From: Aplectana chamaeleonis
Taxonomy: Eukaryota; Nematoda; Chromadorea; Rhabditida; Cosmocercidae
DNA length: 64,000 nt
Assembly: GCA_029168955.1 (NCBI GenBank)
Contig: JAPDOI010000717.1
Coordinates: forward strand, 236,679-300,678
Direction of reading: 5' to 3'
Part shown: positions 1 through 12,000 of the stretch, one piece after another
How positions within the stretch are numbered: the stretch's first letter is position 1
Layout of the letters: the number at the start of each line of letters is the position of its first letter
The notes under the pieces: model-generated
Databases searched by the model: none
The model's input: only the letters and a program-made list of their open reading frames with translations
What the model was told of the DNA's origin: nothing
Program-made: the position numbers and the translations under genes

Positions 1-1838
1 AGCCTCAGGTGATTAGGAGTCACTACCAAGATCAACAAGGCTGTAAGCTCCTCCATCACCGGCGATAATTCTGTTAATTCCTCTCCATTCGAAGTTTCCC
101 TACAAATCAATGCTAGAGATTCAAAAGATGGACGTCTTCTTGAGCAGTGCAAAAAGTGGCAGGCCCGCAAAGAATTTTCTGTAAGGAGCCTGAGGCCAGC
201 GCGTCCCAGCCTAGTCGATCCGCGGGCGATCAGCGAACCGTAAGCAAGCTTGGTGCGATGGGAGTGTGCGCCGACCCAAAAACTGTGGACGATACTGGTA
301 CCCCAATCAGGTGCGTATAGAGGGGTGAATACGCGATGATTGGTTTAGGTTATAACCGGAGTCACAATTTTCACTGTTAGTAGCAAGTAGTAGGCTAAAG
401 GATTTCAATTTCGCTTACTTCAAACTACGATTGAATGGTTCCTCTTGTGAAGCTACAGTAATGGAGGGAGACTAGACTAGTTGAATGCAGTGCTCATAGT
501 AAAAACAGCCTTCGAATTTTCAAATCAAGAGCTCCGAGGGGGCATGTTGATCGAAAACACAGAATGAGGGGCGTTTGACTGGTACATGCGACGCGCGCGA
601 CGGAAGTCCGTTGCGTTCACTTCGTCGCTGGAGCGCCGCGTGCAGTGCGCTAGCCAGTTGGACTGCTTGGGCTCTTCCCTTTCTGCGTATTCGGCCTAAA
701 AGCTGTCACGAGGCCAACTACAGCAACAATCTCAGCTAGAAACAAGCAATAAATTTGTCCCAAAACTTGAGTGCGGTTTACCCGCCCCACTCACCTCCCC
801 TGTGGCTACCGATTAAACGGGTGGGGTGAGTACACCACGTTCAAGTTTCGGGCCGTATATTGCTATTGGTTGTTCGTTTTGAGCCGGTTTACCACACTAT
901 TGTTGCAATGGGCCTCGAACCCTTGGATTTCTGGTGAAAAGTTGAATGCGGTTCTAATCGTTGCCTTCAAAGATTTTTAATTTTTTCACCTTTACACCAT
1001 TTCCTAGCAGACCCAGCTCTGTCATTAAATCAACCTTTAATTTCAGTTAATAATCTCGATATCGAAGATATTATTGACCACTGCCTTTAATGACCACCGT
1101 GAATATTCTTCAACTTTTAAAAAGCCAGACAAAGTGTTTGCAGAATTGATAATTTTCCTGTCCCAATTATTACCATCAGCCAACCAACCAACGATAAGTG
1201 GGCCTACTATATGCATGAGTTCTCCACTTTTGAGATGACTTGGTTTTCTAATCTTAGAACTTGCAGTTATCGGTATGCCTCTTAAAAGGGTTCTTCGCAA
1301 TTTTGACATTCTTAAAGGGTAAAGAATTTGATGATTGAAAAAGACATTTGGAGGCTCCCAAACAATTTAGAACTCGAACGAACTCCTCTGTTTACCCAGT
1401 CGAGATGTTTTCATAAGTTACCGTTTGAAAGGGTACAATTATACATTGATTGAGCAGGAACCAGAAGCTGGAACTAGTCAAAATAATTATTTTTAGCAGC
1501 TCCGAATCGCTGACCAACACAGACACTGCGGTGAGGGCAAATCTTGTTGTTTCAACGAATTTTTGCCGAAAATTTGCCGTTTTAGACGAAAATTTCGGCA
1601 AACGGCAACAGCAACGGCAAACCCCGAAAATGGCCGGCAAACGGCGATTGCCGCACACCCCTGATGGTGACCCCAAGTCACTCTCTGAGTGTACGGTATA
1701 CTCCGTCGCTGTCACGAGCGACACGCATGCAATCTGGCACAAACCGCAGCGGGACCCGCACCGGAGCCACGGCATCGGCCGTGATAGGAACAGTTGTCTC
1801 GCGTCCGTTGCGGCGACTTGCCGCAGAGGAGTGGCAGG
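1..1838. other. flanking sequence, no supported gene
   Basis: I see no recognisable protein, RNA gene or transposase here. The open frames are short and match no family I know. The only structured piece is the GCCG-rich island at 1556-1663. The stretch ends at the CATAG target duplication of the BEL/Pao element. Confidence 0.6.
1556..1663 (-). repeat. GCCGTTTGCCG word island with hAT-like cap
   Basis: This is a degenerate array of TTTGCCG/CGGCAAA words. Its right edge, CCGCACACCCCTG, is the reverse complement of the CAGGG-TGTGCGG terminus seen at 18389. No matching left terminus or target duplication is visible, so it may be half of a decayed element. Related islands lie at both ends of the 18389-20086 element and at 38585-38690. 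Confidence 0.6.
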
Positions 1839-1843
1839 CATAG

Positions 1844-2734
1844 TGTCGTGACTTCCGTACGACTTAATTCCTTAAAGGCCGCGCCTGGCCTCTCCGCGCC
1901 TGGTCCCGCCACGACTTCTACCGTATGCCGATATTCGTAAACAAGTCGGCGCCCCGCCTATCGATTGCGCCGGGCATCCTCATTCTGGTGTGCGACGACG
2001 ACGGCGTGCGGCGGCTGCTCTCGACTTCTCCTGCCCGATGGTTCTCCAATGCAGTGGCGACCTGCCTGCAACTCCAACTCCTGTCAACGCCTGATGGTCG
2101 AGTGGACGTGCGAGGTCGCAGAAGAAGAGCTCCAGCCGCGTCAACTACAACGACTCCTGCCGACTACTACGAACATCTCAGGTAACCCCGTTCCTCTGGC
2201 TTGGCCTCTGCGAGTGCTTGACACTCGTGTGCTCGCATGCCTAGCTATGAACGGGGGTCGTTGCTGGCTCCACACCCACCTCGTAGCTAACTGGGCGAGG
2301 TCTGCGTCCCACGGGAGTAGTGGGTATAACTGCGTGTGTTTAATGTTATTTCAGGTTTCGTAAAGAAGTTCCAGCAAAGAGTGTATTGTTCTGTATGAAA
2401 GTATGGTATTGCGTAAACACTGTATATATTGACTATTGCATCATAACCGCGGACATAGCGGGAAGTGTGATCTGGTATACGATGGTGAAGCTGTCGTTTT
2501 GTGTGCCAGTATGGCGTCATATTGTTGTGCGCGTGGTCAGAGGCTGTAGGGCCTATCCCATGTGAGACAATGTAAAATACCACATATTCATCCGCGTGGC
2601 AGGCTTAAGCAAGGGACGCCGCGTAAGTCCTCTGGTTCAGTGTGTCGGGCTAGTGGCTGCTCACGTTCCGTGACGACCGATGCTGCAGGATGGATAAAGC
2701 AGACTCGGAGCGGAGGGCAGTCAGCGTCGCGACA
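1844..2734 (+). repeat. 5' LTR of the BEL/Pao element
   Basis: It is 891 bp and nearly identical to 14851-15741. It begins TGTCGTGAC and ends GTCGCGACA, where the other LTR has GTCGCGTCA. A TATATAT stretch near 2422 is a possible promoter element, but it is unproven. ORFs inside the LTR recur in both copies and are not treated as genes. Confidence 0.93.
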
Positions 2735-3351
2735 TGGTGCATCCGGCCGCAGTCGAGCGTGGGGAAACCTGCGTTCGGCTGGCGTGATCGAATCCGCGTG
2801 CGTCCCCCTTATCCCGGCATAGGTCTAGGTAATTGCGTAACGGCTATGCAGCGCTAGGTAGTGCTAGGTAAGTCCTGGTGTCAGAGCGTTACAAGGGGAC
2901 CTGGCGTTTCGGACAGAGCCCACCCCCTCTCTGTGGTAGCGCTCCTCCCCCTCTGCTGCCTCGGGTGGCACGGGCACAGAAGGGACAAGGTAGTGCGTAT
3001 GGCCGAAAGCTGTGAGGAGGCCCGCGTCAGGTCTTCCGCAACACTATGACCCCTAGTAACCCTACCGTCCAATTAGTTTGTCTCACAATTATTCTTCATG
3101 GTCTCCGTTCTAAACACCCACATACTGTTATGTCGCAGTTGCTTGCCCACGGTTCACATTTTCTGGGTAGATATATCATTTCCTCCTGTTTATGTCGCAG
3201 TTTTTGCAAGGCCAGCGTCGCATAAAGTTTGCGTTTTCCCTGTCGTAGGACGCCTTGGGCCCGGGGCTGTCCTGCGACACAGCACAACACTCACTCTTCA
3301 CTCTTTACAGACTTGGAATCGCAGTCTACCACCTGCAAGTATTCGATCATC
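2735..3351 (+). promoter_or_regulatory. primer-binding site and gag leader
   Basis: TGGTGCATCCGGCC begins directly after the LTR. A TGG start is expected of a site that pairs with a tRNA 3' CCA end, but I cannot name the tRNA. The following 600 bases contain no convincing protein. CACTCTTTACAG at about 3299-3310 resembles a splice acceptor shortly before the gag start and could define a spliced leader. That last point is inference. Confidence 0.55.
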
Positions 3352-4666
3352 ATGACATCGATTGGTATTCTGAAGACTGATCTGACCAGGGCAATAATCG
3401 CGTTGGAAGTGGCCAAAGGTACGATCCCCACTCATCTATTGCAGCCGTTCGACACTCGCGTGGAGGACAAGCGAAGATGTCTGGAAGATCGCAAACAAGC
3501 GATCGAGTCGCATTTGGCTGCCATCCGCGTTGCCCTGCGTCATGTTCAGGAAAGACGCCAACTTCTGCTCAGCTACGTCGGAGAATCCTCGAATCCTTCC
3601 GAGGATGGGGAGGCATATGCCAATTTCGTGCACGAGTCCCGCGTTGATGACGTACTGCTCGAGGCTCAGTCCCTCATGACTACCCTCAATGAGAACCTAA
3701 ATACTACCAACATGCTGATCGAGAGCTGTCGTCAGACAGCGATGACCGACGTGACGCTCAATACCACGGTTCGAGAGGAGTCAAATGAGCACGTCGCCGC
3801 AACGCCCAGCGTCAATCAGCAGTCCGCGATTTCTGCCTTTTCGCAGCCGCCAAAAACCCCGCGTTTTTATATCCCACTGGTTTCCCAGGTGGTATGGGAG
3901 GGTGTGCCACGCCCCCTCAGCAACAACCATATTCACCGTTGCAGCTCGCCAAGCTCACGCTCGAGCCGTTCAGTGGCGATATAACCCAGTTTCGTCGGTT
4001 TTGGTGCGCGTTCGAAATTGCGGTTCATAGCAACTCTGCTATTGCGCCCGCACACAAATTTTTATATTTGCAGAATCTGTTGAAAGGTGAAGCTCAAGTG
4101 GTTCTCCAGGATTTGGATCCGGACGAGTGCGACTACTATACCTTGGTCAAGGCCTTCAAGGCTCGCTACGATCGTCCGCACAAAACGCGTGTTACCTTGC
4201 ACCAGCAGTTGCAGCAGATCCCACCCGCGTCCAACGTGGGCACTGATCTGCGTAAAACTTGGTTCCGCGTTAAAGGTATTTTGCAGGGACTCAACAAGTA
4301 CGAAAACTTTCGGAACGTTCTACCCATTCTTGATGCCGTCAAGAACAAGTTCCCTGCGGAGATCCGGCAGAAGCTTCACGACTTGGAGTTCCAGTCCGAC
4401 GCAGATTTCGACATGGACCAGGTGATGCAGAAACTGGACCGCATCATCGCCTCCAAGGAGAAATACGACGACTCCGTAGCCCTTTCGGACAGTATTTCTG
4501 TGAATATTCAGCACCCGCAACGCTCAACATCGCGTTCTAAGTCGCCCACGGGACGTAACAGTCCTGTGAAATGTTGTTTTTGTAAGTCACCTAACCATCG
4601 TTCTATGCAATGCTATTTAGATGTTCCAGTATCGGTTCGCCGCAACATCGTTCAACTTCGCGATCT
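3352..4666 (+). pseudogene. gag: BEL/Pao gag, N-terminal part (frameshifted, cut by LINE)
   Basis: The frame opens with MTSIGILKTDL at 3352 and reads a helical, charged N-terminal region. It then moves to another frame near 3840, implying a one-base indel. From about 3950 it carries the typical Pao gag core (LTLEPFSGD, then FLYLQNLLKGEA and LDAVKNKFP). A first zinc-knuckle half (CCFCKSPNHRSMQC) follows near 4570-4615. The frame is cut at 4666 within codons encoding QLRDL by the LINE at 4667-8125 and resumes in register at 8139. The gag protein would form the particle that packages the RNA. Confidence 0.85.
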
Positions 4667-4675
4667 GGATCCGAG

Positions 4676-7600
4676 ATGCTCAACCTACGCGTGGTGGATC
4701 TGTGGAGTCGACTATCAAGATCAAGAAGACTCATCAAACGGGCATCAACAACTCCACGAGGAGTTTTTTCTGTGTGGGAGTGTAAATGGCTGGCTGCTAC
4801 ACTCCTTCGTATTCTACTGTTACGAGCTGGCATTGAGAAGAATCCTGGACCGCGAAACAAGACTCCGCGATATCCATGCCGTCATTGTGGATTGTCGGCA
4901 CAACATGCGAGCATCCAGTGCAGTGGTTGCCTTGGCTGGGTACACCTCAAATGTTCGGTGTTAACTAGCTACAATGATTACACTGATGCCTATTGTTGTA
5001 TGTCTTGCATTAATTTACCTTCTACGGTTCCTCTTCATAGTCTCAACATTTTTCAACTCAATATTAATGGCTTGCGTGCCAAACTTATGGAACTTACATT
5101 GTACATTGAACGCTCACAACCTGATGTCATCCTCTTACAAGAGACCAAGCTTAGCGTGTCCTCCCCTTCTCAGCCCCGCCTCCCCGGCTATACGTCATAC
5201 CATATTCCCCGTACATCGCATGGCGGTGGCGTGTCGACTTTGTAAAATCATCTATTCCATCTCATCTTATTGCACTTCCTAATGATAATGTTGTTGAATG
5301 TATAGGAGTTCATGTTGTACTGCAAAGTTGTCCCCTTGACATTATCAATGTTTACATTCCCCATCCACTTCCTGTCCCAATTCATTTTGACCCCACTCCA
5401 TATCTATATGATGTATATGCAATCCTCTCGTCTTCATCTGTTGTCATGGCTGGTGACTTTAATGCTCACTCCTCTTCCTGGTTCTCCTCCCTAGATCCCG
5501 ATGACAGAGGAGAACTACTTGAGCTTTTTGCGGATGATGTGACCTGATACCTATAAACGAGGACTCTCCTACTCGTCTACCGTCGACGGGCAGACCCTCC
5601 TCACCGGATGTCACGTTTGTTTCCTCTTCTCTTGTCATGTCTTGCAGCTGGTCCACATCTGTGGCAATGGGCAGTGATCATGTACCTATTTGCACATCAT
5701 TGGATCTTTCTCTTAATAGTCAGCTTGCACCTTTTTCTGGCTCCCGTAGCAAATGTTACACTAACTATCGTAAGGCTAACTGGGTCCTGTTTAAAGAGGT
5801 GCTACTCAGCCGGGTAGCCAACTATCCGCTAGCTGGCTCGGTACATGACAAGGAGAAATTCGTCGTCGACACCATATGCGATGCCTCCAGAACAGCCATC
5901 CCGACCGGTCGCGTTAGAACGTTCCACCCTAACGTGCCAAAGGAAGCCCTGGAGCTTATTACTCAACGGGACGACCGACGCAGAAGTGACCCCTCTGATC
6001 CGTACATTTCTCAATTATCCGAGGAGATCTCTAAAGTGCTGAATGACCACAAGCAGAAACGATGGAGAGAGTACACCGAATCCATCAACTTTGCGACTGA
6101 TAGCAAACAGGCGTGGAGCATCCTCAAACGACTATCTGGGAAGAAGATTGCACCTGCGCGCAACATGCTTGAATTTCCCTCGGGCAGATTTGAATTCGGA
6201 TATAAGGCTGCCTGCCAGCTTGGAAAACTCTATGCTTCTGCCTCTTCACGACGCGATAAGCAACACAGATGTACCTTACGTGCAATCAGGAAACTCAGTC
6301 GCCAGGACGTACCTGCTATTACTGCTTCTAATGTCACTGCGATTATCAAATCAATGAAGAACTCAAAGGCAGAGGGACCTGACGGCATTTCAGCCGTTCA
6401 CTTGAAGCATTTGCCGGAACAATATGCTGAGTTACTCAGTGATCTTATCTATTCGTCGTTTAGTAGTGGTATTATTCCTGCTCGATGGAAACAAGCTCTT
6501 GTTCTCCCCATCCCCAAGCCTGGCAAACCAGAGGATAAAGCCACGTCACATCGTCCCATATCCCTATTATCCCCTATCGCTAAGCTGGCGGAAAAAATCA
6601 TAAATCCGCATCTCCAAGGCGCACTACAGCAGAACGTCCATCAGCATGGCTTCAAAAAGGCGCACTCCACCATCACCGCACTAACGTCAATTACTGAGCA
6701 CATCATCGCCGGTTTCAATAGGATAGCTCCCGCCGGCAGAAGTCTGGTCGTAGCAGTCGATCTGACTTCCGCTTTCGACAATGTCAGCACTTCATTGTTG
6801 TCAAAATCGATACTGGACTGTAATATGCCCGACTGGTGTAAACGATGGACTGACAACTTCGTCAAAGATCGCTCCATACGTGTGAAGTTCGACGGACACT
6901 TGTCGAAGTCGGTTCCCCTGAAGGCAGGCGTTCCTCGAGGTGGAGTTTTGTCACCAAGCCTATTCTCTCTGTATCTATCCGATATTCCGAAGCCGCCACC
7001 CAACATCCATCTATGTCTGTATGCTGATGACATCACAATTGTATGTACAGACCCTGCTATCGACCGTGCCACTGCGGAGATGAACAAATACCTCTGCAGC
7101 CTGGCCAAGTTCCTCGAATCGAAGCAGCTAAAGGTCTCTCCTTCAAAGTCTAGCGTTACTCTGTGCACTACTGCAACGGCTGAGCATCAACTGCATCCCG
7201 GGGTTCTCTGGGAAGGCAATCGGCTGCCCTTGTCTAAGCACCCTCGGCTACTTGGAGTCTTCCTAGACCCCTCACTGCGCTTTCACGAGAACACGCGCAT
7301 TCGAGCCGCAACTGCTAACACGCGAAATAACATCCTCCGTGCTCTGGCGGGCACCACTTGGGGTAGCACAAAGGAAGTTCTACGCACAACGTATAAGGCC
7401 ATGATACAGCCTACTCTGGAGTATGGAGCTCCGATATGGACTAGACACCTGTCGGATGCCTCTTGGAGCAAGCTTCAACGTGTACAAAATACTGCACTAC
7501 GTGTCATCACTGGCTGCCCAAAGTCTACACCTATATCCCATCTTCATCAAGAATGCGCCGTACTTCCTGTAAAACAGCACTGCCAACTGCAGTCGCAACA

Positions 7601-8093
7601 GTTTCACATTGGCATAGTCAAGAATGCCGCACATCCAAACTACCCACTCCTGTCATCTGATCCCCATCCCCGTAATATTCGCACACCGCTCCATATTGCT
7701 ATTTCTACATTGGATCGTCAAAGATGGGCTACCTCTGAGCTCACAAGGAAGAGGCTGCAGCAAATTGAACACACCAGATTCGTGTCTGAATACCTGTCCT
7801 GCGCCCTTCCAAATCCCATCTTTGGTACAGTGCCTCCTACGGTCGATGACAGCGAGAAGACTCTGCCCAGACGCTCCCGCGTCACTCTAGCGGGTCTACG
7901 TTGCGGTCACTCTACGTACCTCAAAGCCTACGTACATAGGATCGACGAATCGGTCCCGGATAAATGTCCTGACTGTCAAAATACTGGTCATGATTCACTA
8001 CATCTATTTTCATGCTCTGCCAGACCTACTTCTCTGTCTGCTCGTGATATGTGGAACAAGCCGTGTGATGTGGCCACCTTTCTACGCCTATGA
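4676..8093 (+). pseudogene. LINE polyprotein: 2A-like, PHD-like finger, endonuclease, RT
   Basis: Translation from ATG 4676 gives a basic leader, a 2A-like motif ending NPGP (codons 56-59) and a cysteine-rich finger (C-x2-C ... C-x2-C-x4-H-x2-C ... C-x2-C, about residues 67-115). An AP-type endonuclease follows, with QETK near 5140, GDFNAH near 5455 and GSDHVPI near 5665. The RT spans about 6490-7150: motif A VAVDLTSAFDNV, motif B AGVPRGGVLSPS, motif C YADDITIV. A C-terminal zinc motif (CPDC...HLFSC) precedes the stop at 8093. Two apparent single-base losses, near 5242 and 5546, break the endonuclease; the RT frame is open from 5637. It would nick the target DNA and copy its own RNA there. 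Confidence 0.9.
4802..4852 (+). other. 2A-like ribosome-skipping motif
   Basis: These codons read LLRILLLRAGIEKNPGP. A hydrophobic leucine run followed by (V/I)E-x-NPGP is the 2A signature known from picornaviruses and some non-LTR retrotransposons. The usual aspartate before I/V-E is glycine here. The same motif occurs at the same place in two other LINE copies in this window (NPGP at 29520-29531 and 47001-47012). Activity cannot be judged from sequence. Confidence 0.75.
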
Positions 8094-8138
8094 GAAGAAA
8101 CTCCGATGTGGCTGATAAGAAGAAGAACTTCGCGATCT

Positions 8139-9075
8139 CTGTTGGAAGTGTCTCAGTGGCAGTCACCGTTCGCGTGACTGCAACTCTTCCGCGTGCCGTG
8201 TATGTGGAGGAGATCACCACGTTCTCCTTTGCCGTCATGACACGCAAGGTCCTCGTGACCGTCGCGTTTCCTCCAGTGAGCGCTATGGGCACAGCGACCG
8301 TCGAAGCCGCGACCGCCAACGTCAACGTTCTCCAAGCGATCGATATTCGTCGAGAAGTCCTGTTCGACGAGACGACAGGACACGTGAAAGGTCAAGGAGC
8401 AGTCCATCTCGCTCCCCATCGCGAGATCGGTATCAGTCTGGTAGGTCGTATCAGTCTAACCGTCCGTACGGTACTCGCCCGCAATCTCCCAGTCGCGTTT
8501 CGATTCATTCTCCCGTCAGGGAGCGCTCAAATTCTCCAAATTTGCGCCGCAATTCACCATATCCAGCACAGTACCATGTGCTTCCGTCGGACGAAGAAGC
8601 TGAACAGCTTCAGATGCTCTACAGCAGTATCAGCAATATTGGATCATCTACAGTTGCACCACGTAAATCCCACCCTTCGCTTATGCTTGTCACAGCCAGA
8701 GCCATGAACTGCGTTACCGCACGACTCGAGGATGTAATCTTACTCCTTGATTCCGGCGCGCAGAAAAGTTTTATCTGCTCTGGCACAGCACAGCGTTTGG
8801 GATTGCAGTCGACTGATAGCAAACCGCGTACTTTCGTCGGTTTTGGTGGTTGTCAAACAACTGAAGTTTCTGGTATCGTCCAGGTAAGTTTGGTCGACTT
8901 GCTTGACAGATATTTCAGCGTCGAACTCACCACCAAGGACGTTCTCACGTTTGCACAACATCCACCGTGCCTCAGCGACAATGACGTGGAATTTATCCAG
9001 CGTCACGAACTCGGACTACCATCGTCCCATTTGCCTGCCCTCAGGTATGGTTTTGAGTCACTCGCGTTTCGGTAG
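8139..9075 (+). pseudogene. BEL/Pao gag C-terminus with RS-rich tail, and protease
   Basis: After the LINE's second target duplication the gag frame resumes with a Pao-type zinc cluster (CWKC...HRSRDC...CRVC...HHVLLC). It continues into a long arginine/serine-rich stretch at about 8230-8530 with many RS, SR and SP dipeptides. The aspartic protease follows, with the catalytic LLLDSGAQKSFI at about 8743-8778 and a flap-like FVGFGG. The frame ends at 9075. Further protease-RT linker sequence (LPSGMVLSHSRFGRVVSGS) continues in another frame, so the reading frame is broken here. Confidence 0.85.
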
Positions 9076-12000
9076 AGTTGTTTCAGGTAGCCAGGATTTT
9101 CGGCAGCGCCTCCAGCAAGCCTGGAAGCCCCCGTTATCCACTCCGTCCGAGACCCAGATCTTGACGACGACGCAGCAGTCCAGCGCCTTTGGTCGCTCGA
9201 CTCAATAGGAATTTTCGACGATCACGACCCCAAAGCGGACTGTAAGTTGGACAAAGAAATCCTTCAAAATTTTATACTTCTTATTTTGATAATAATGTTT
9301 TGTATGTTCAATTCCCGTGGAAAACGCGGTTTCCAGATCTGGCGGATAACAAACAGGTAGCCTATAGTCGCCTTTTGGCGCAATTTCAGAGCTTCAGCAA
9401 GAAGCCCGAAGCCTGGAGCCGATATGCGCAGACGATCGAGGATCATATTACCGCCGGAATCGTTGAGGAAGTCCAAGAAAACGTCTTCGACAATTCCCGC
9501 GTCTACTACATCCCGCACCAGGCGGTCTATAAGGAATCCTCGTCGACTACGAAGCTCCGCGTTGTTTTCGATGCTTCATCGAAACGCACCGGTACGCACA
9601 GTTTCAACGACTGCTTGCACCAAGGACCAACACTCCTTCCGGAATTGACGGGAATTTTGCTGCGTGCTCGACTACATCGTTATCTGCTAATCGCGGACGT
9701 GGAGAAAGCTTTCCATCAGATCCATCTACAGCTTTCACAACGGGATGCGACAAGGTTTCTATGGTTAAAGGATCCTTCAAAACCTCCATCACCTCACAAC
9801 TTACGTTTTTTGCGTTTTACTCGCATTCCGTTTGGTGTCAACGCATCGCCGTTCCTACTTGCTGCGTCCATTCAATTCTACCTAAGACTTTCCGCGACCC
9901 CGTTGAATGACGAAATCGAGAAGAACACCTACGTCGACAACGTCATCCTCGGAGCTGCTACTCCTGACGAAGCCAAGCAAAAATATCAGCTTGCAAAGGA
10001 CGTTTTCAACAGCATGCACATGAACCTTCGAGAATTCGTGTGCAACTCGGAAGTTGTCAACTCTTCAATACCCATACAAGACCGGGTTCAAAAACCTAAA
10101 GCGGTATGTTTGTTAGGCGTGCCGTGGTTGTCTAAAAGAGACACCCTGGGTATCAGCATCAAAGCCGCAAAAACTAAGGTAAGCACTAAGCGTACCGCGT
10201 TGCGTGCGCTTGCATCAACGTACGACCCACTTGGGTTGCTTCCCCGTTTTTAGCATCACTCAAGGTGTACCTGCAAGATCTGTGGATCAAACAGTTGGGA
10301 TGGGACACTCCGCTGGATAAGATCGAGCTTCAGCGATGGAATACCCTTCTTAACGATCTCAAGGATCCTATTGCACCAATTCCACGGTTAGTTCTATCTA
10401 CGTCTAAATTACCGCGTACTTTAGAGCTTTGCGTGTTTGGAGACGCTTCCCAGCGTCTCTACGGCCTGCTGCGCCTATTTGGTCTGCCGTTCATCGGATT
10501 TGACAACATCCCGTCTGGTTATGGCAAAATCGCGGCTCAACGACATCAAGCCGATGACCATTCTGCGAGCAGAGCTTCTCGCAGCTCTTATCAGCGTCAA
10601 TTTGGCCAAGTATTTGGTAAAACATCTCAATTTGCCTATCAGCGTAATTCATTTTTTCTCAGACTCTCAGATCGTCCTACACTGGATCCACTCTACGAAG
10701 CCATTCAAAACATTCGTTGGAAACAGAGTCCAGTCTATACGGAACGCCGTTACGGAATTTGAGAGCCGGGCCATCACTGTGAAATTCCACTATGTGGCAT
10801 CCAACAACAACCCCGCAGACTGCGCTGCCCGCGGTCTCGCGTCAAACGATGCCCAAAATCACATGTGGTGGACTGGTCCTCCTTTTTTGCTTACCCCGTT
10901 GGAAGAATGGCCGGACGACGATATGGACTTCACTATCCCACCTACTACTGGCGAAGATGTTCAAAAGGAGTATTCTGAGGTGAATGTCATCGCGGAAGGT
11001 AAGTTCCGATCAGTTTTGCCATTTTTGCTTACCAACCGGTATATGAAGCTTGTGTATATTACCATCTATATACTTCGTTTTATCAGGCGCAGAATTTTCG
11101 ACCGCGTTTCGCTCAATTTGCGCGTAAAATTGGTTCGAAAATTGCCGCTTGTCGCTTCTATTACCCCGTATGGGCAAGTTGAGGTTTCGGACGTCCACAC
11201 CGCTGAGAAAATGCTCGTTCTCGCACATTATCGCGAGAGTGAACCTCAGTTGGAGCGGCTATACCTTCACCGTTTCAATGCCAGTCGAGCAATCGACGGC
11301 GTTATTCGGTGTCCCGCTCGTGTCGGACCGTTCGAGACCGCTCCCATGCTGTTGGTACCATCTCATCAACTTACGCATCTCGTGATCATGTATTACCACG
11401 TGAAATCGCGTCACTCAGGTGCTCACAGTACCATGGTGAACTTGCGTAAGCAATTCTTCGTTCAATCCTCTCGTACTACTGTTCCTAAGGTTTTACAAAC
11501 GTGCGTTACCTGCAAGAGATTCAATGGACATGCCTACCGGTATCCGGAGATGCCTCCTCTACCGCGAGAACGCGTCACGCGTTCTAAACCCTTCCAAAAC
11601 GTCGGCGTTGACTACCTTGGTCCGCTTGCCTGCAGAGAACCTCTGCAGCAGACGAGAAAGGTATGGGTATGTCTTTTCACTTGTATGTCCACGCGTGCTG
11701 TGCACCTGGAACTTGTACTTGATAATACCGCACAAGAGTTTATTTTAGCTTTCCGACGCTTCTTAGCTCGACGTGGTACTCCGAAGATTGTTTACAGCGA
11801 TAACTCCACGACGTTTCATGCTGGAGAAGACGCCATCACGAAGGTTATCTACGCCAAAAAAAACTGGCAACCAATTTGGGATTTCTGCGTGGATCATCGA
11901 ATAACCTGGAAGTTCATCACACCTCTGTCCCCGTGGAAAGGTGGTTTTTATGAGCGTATAGTCGCGTTATTTAAAAATGCCTTCAAAAAGTCTGTAGGCC

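Larger units (their letters stand above)
4667..8125 (+). mobile_element. LINE of CR1/Jockey-like type nested in gag
   Basis: The insertion is 3,459 bp and is flanked by the 13-bp direct repeat AACTTCGCGATCT at 4654-4666 and 8126-8138. The 3' end finishes in a GATAAGAAGAAG-type tail rather than plain poly(A), and the same tail ends the related copy at about 29345. The body encodes a 2A-like motif, a PHD-like finger, an endonuclease and a reverse transcriptase. The coding start lies only 9 bases from the 5' end, so this copy is either close to full length or slightly truncated. Confidence 0.93.

Noticed and set aside
1925..2363. ORFs of 86 and 132 codons, repeated at 14932-15370
   Set aside because: They lie wholly within the two LTRs and recur because the LTRs are duplicates; no family similarity.
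6641..7168. 175-codon minus-strand ORF inside the LINE
   Set aside because: It is the shadow of the RT frame, which carries the catalytic motifs on the plus strand.
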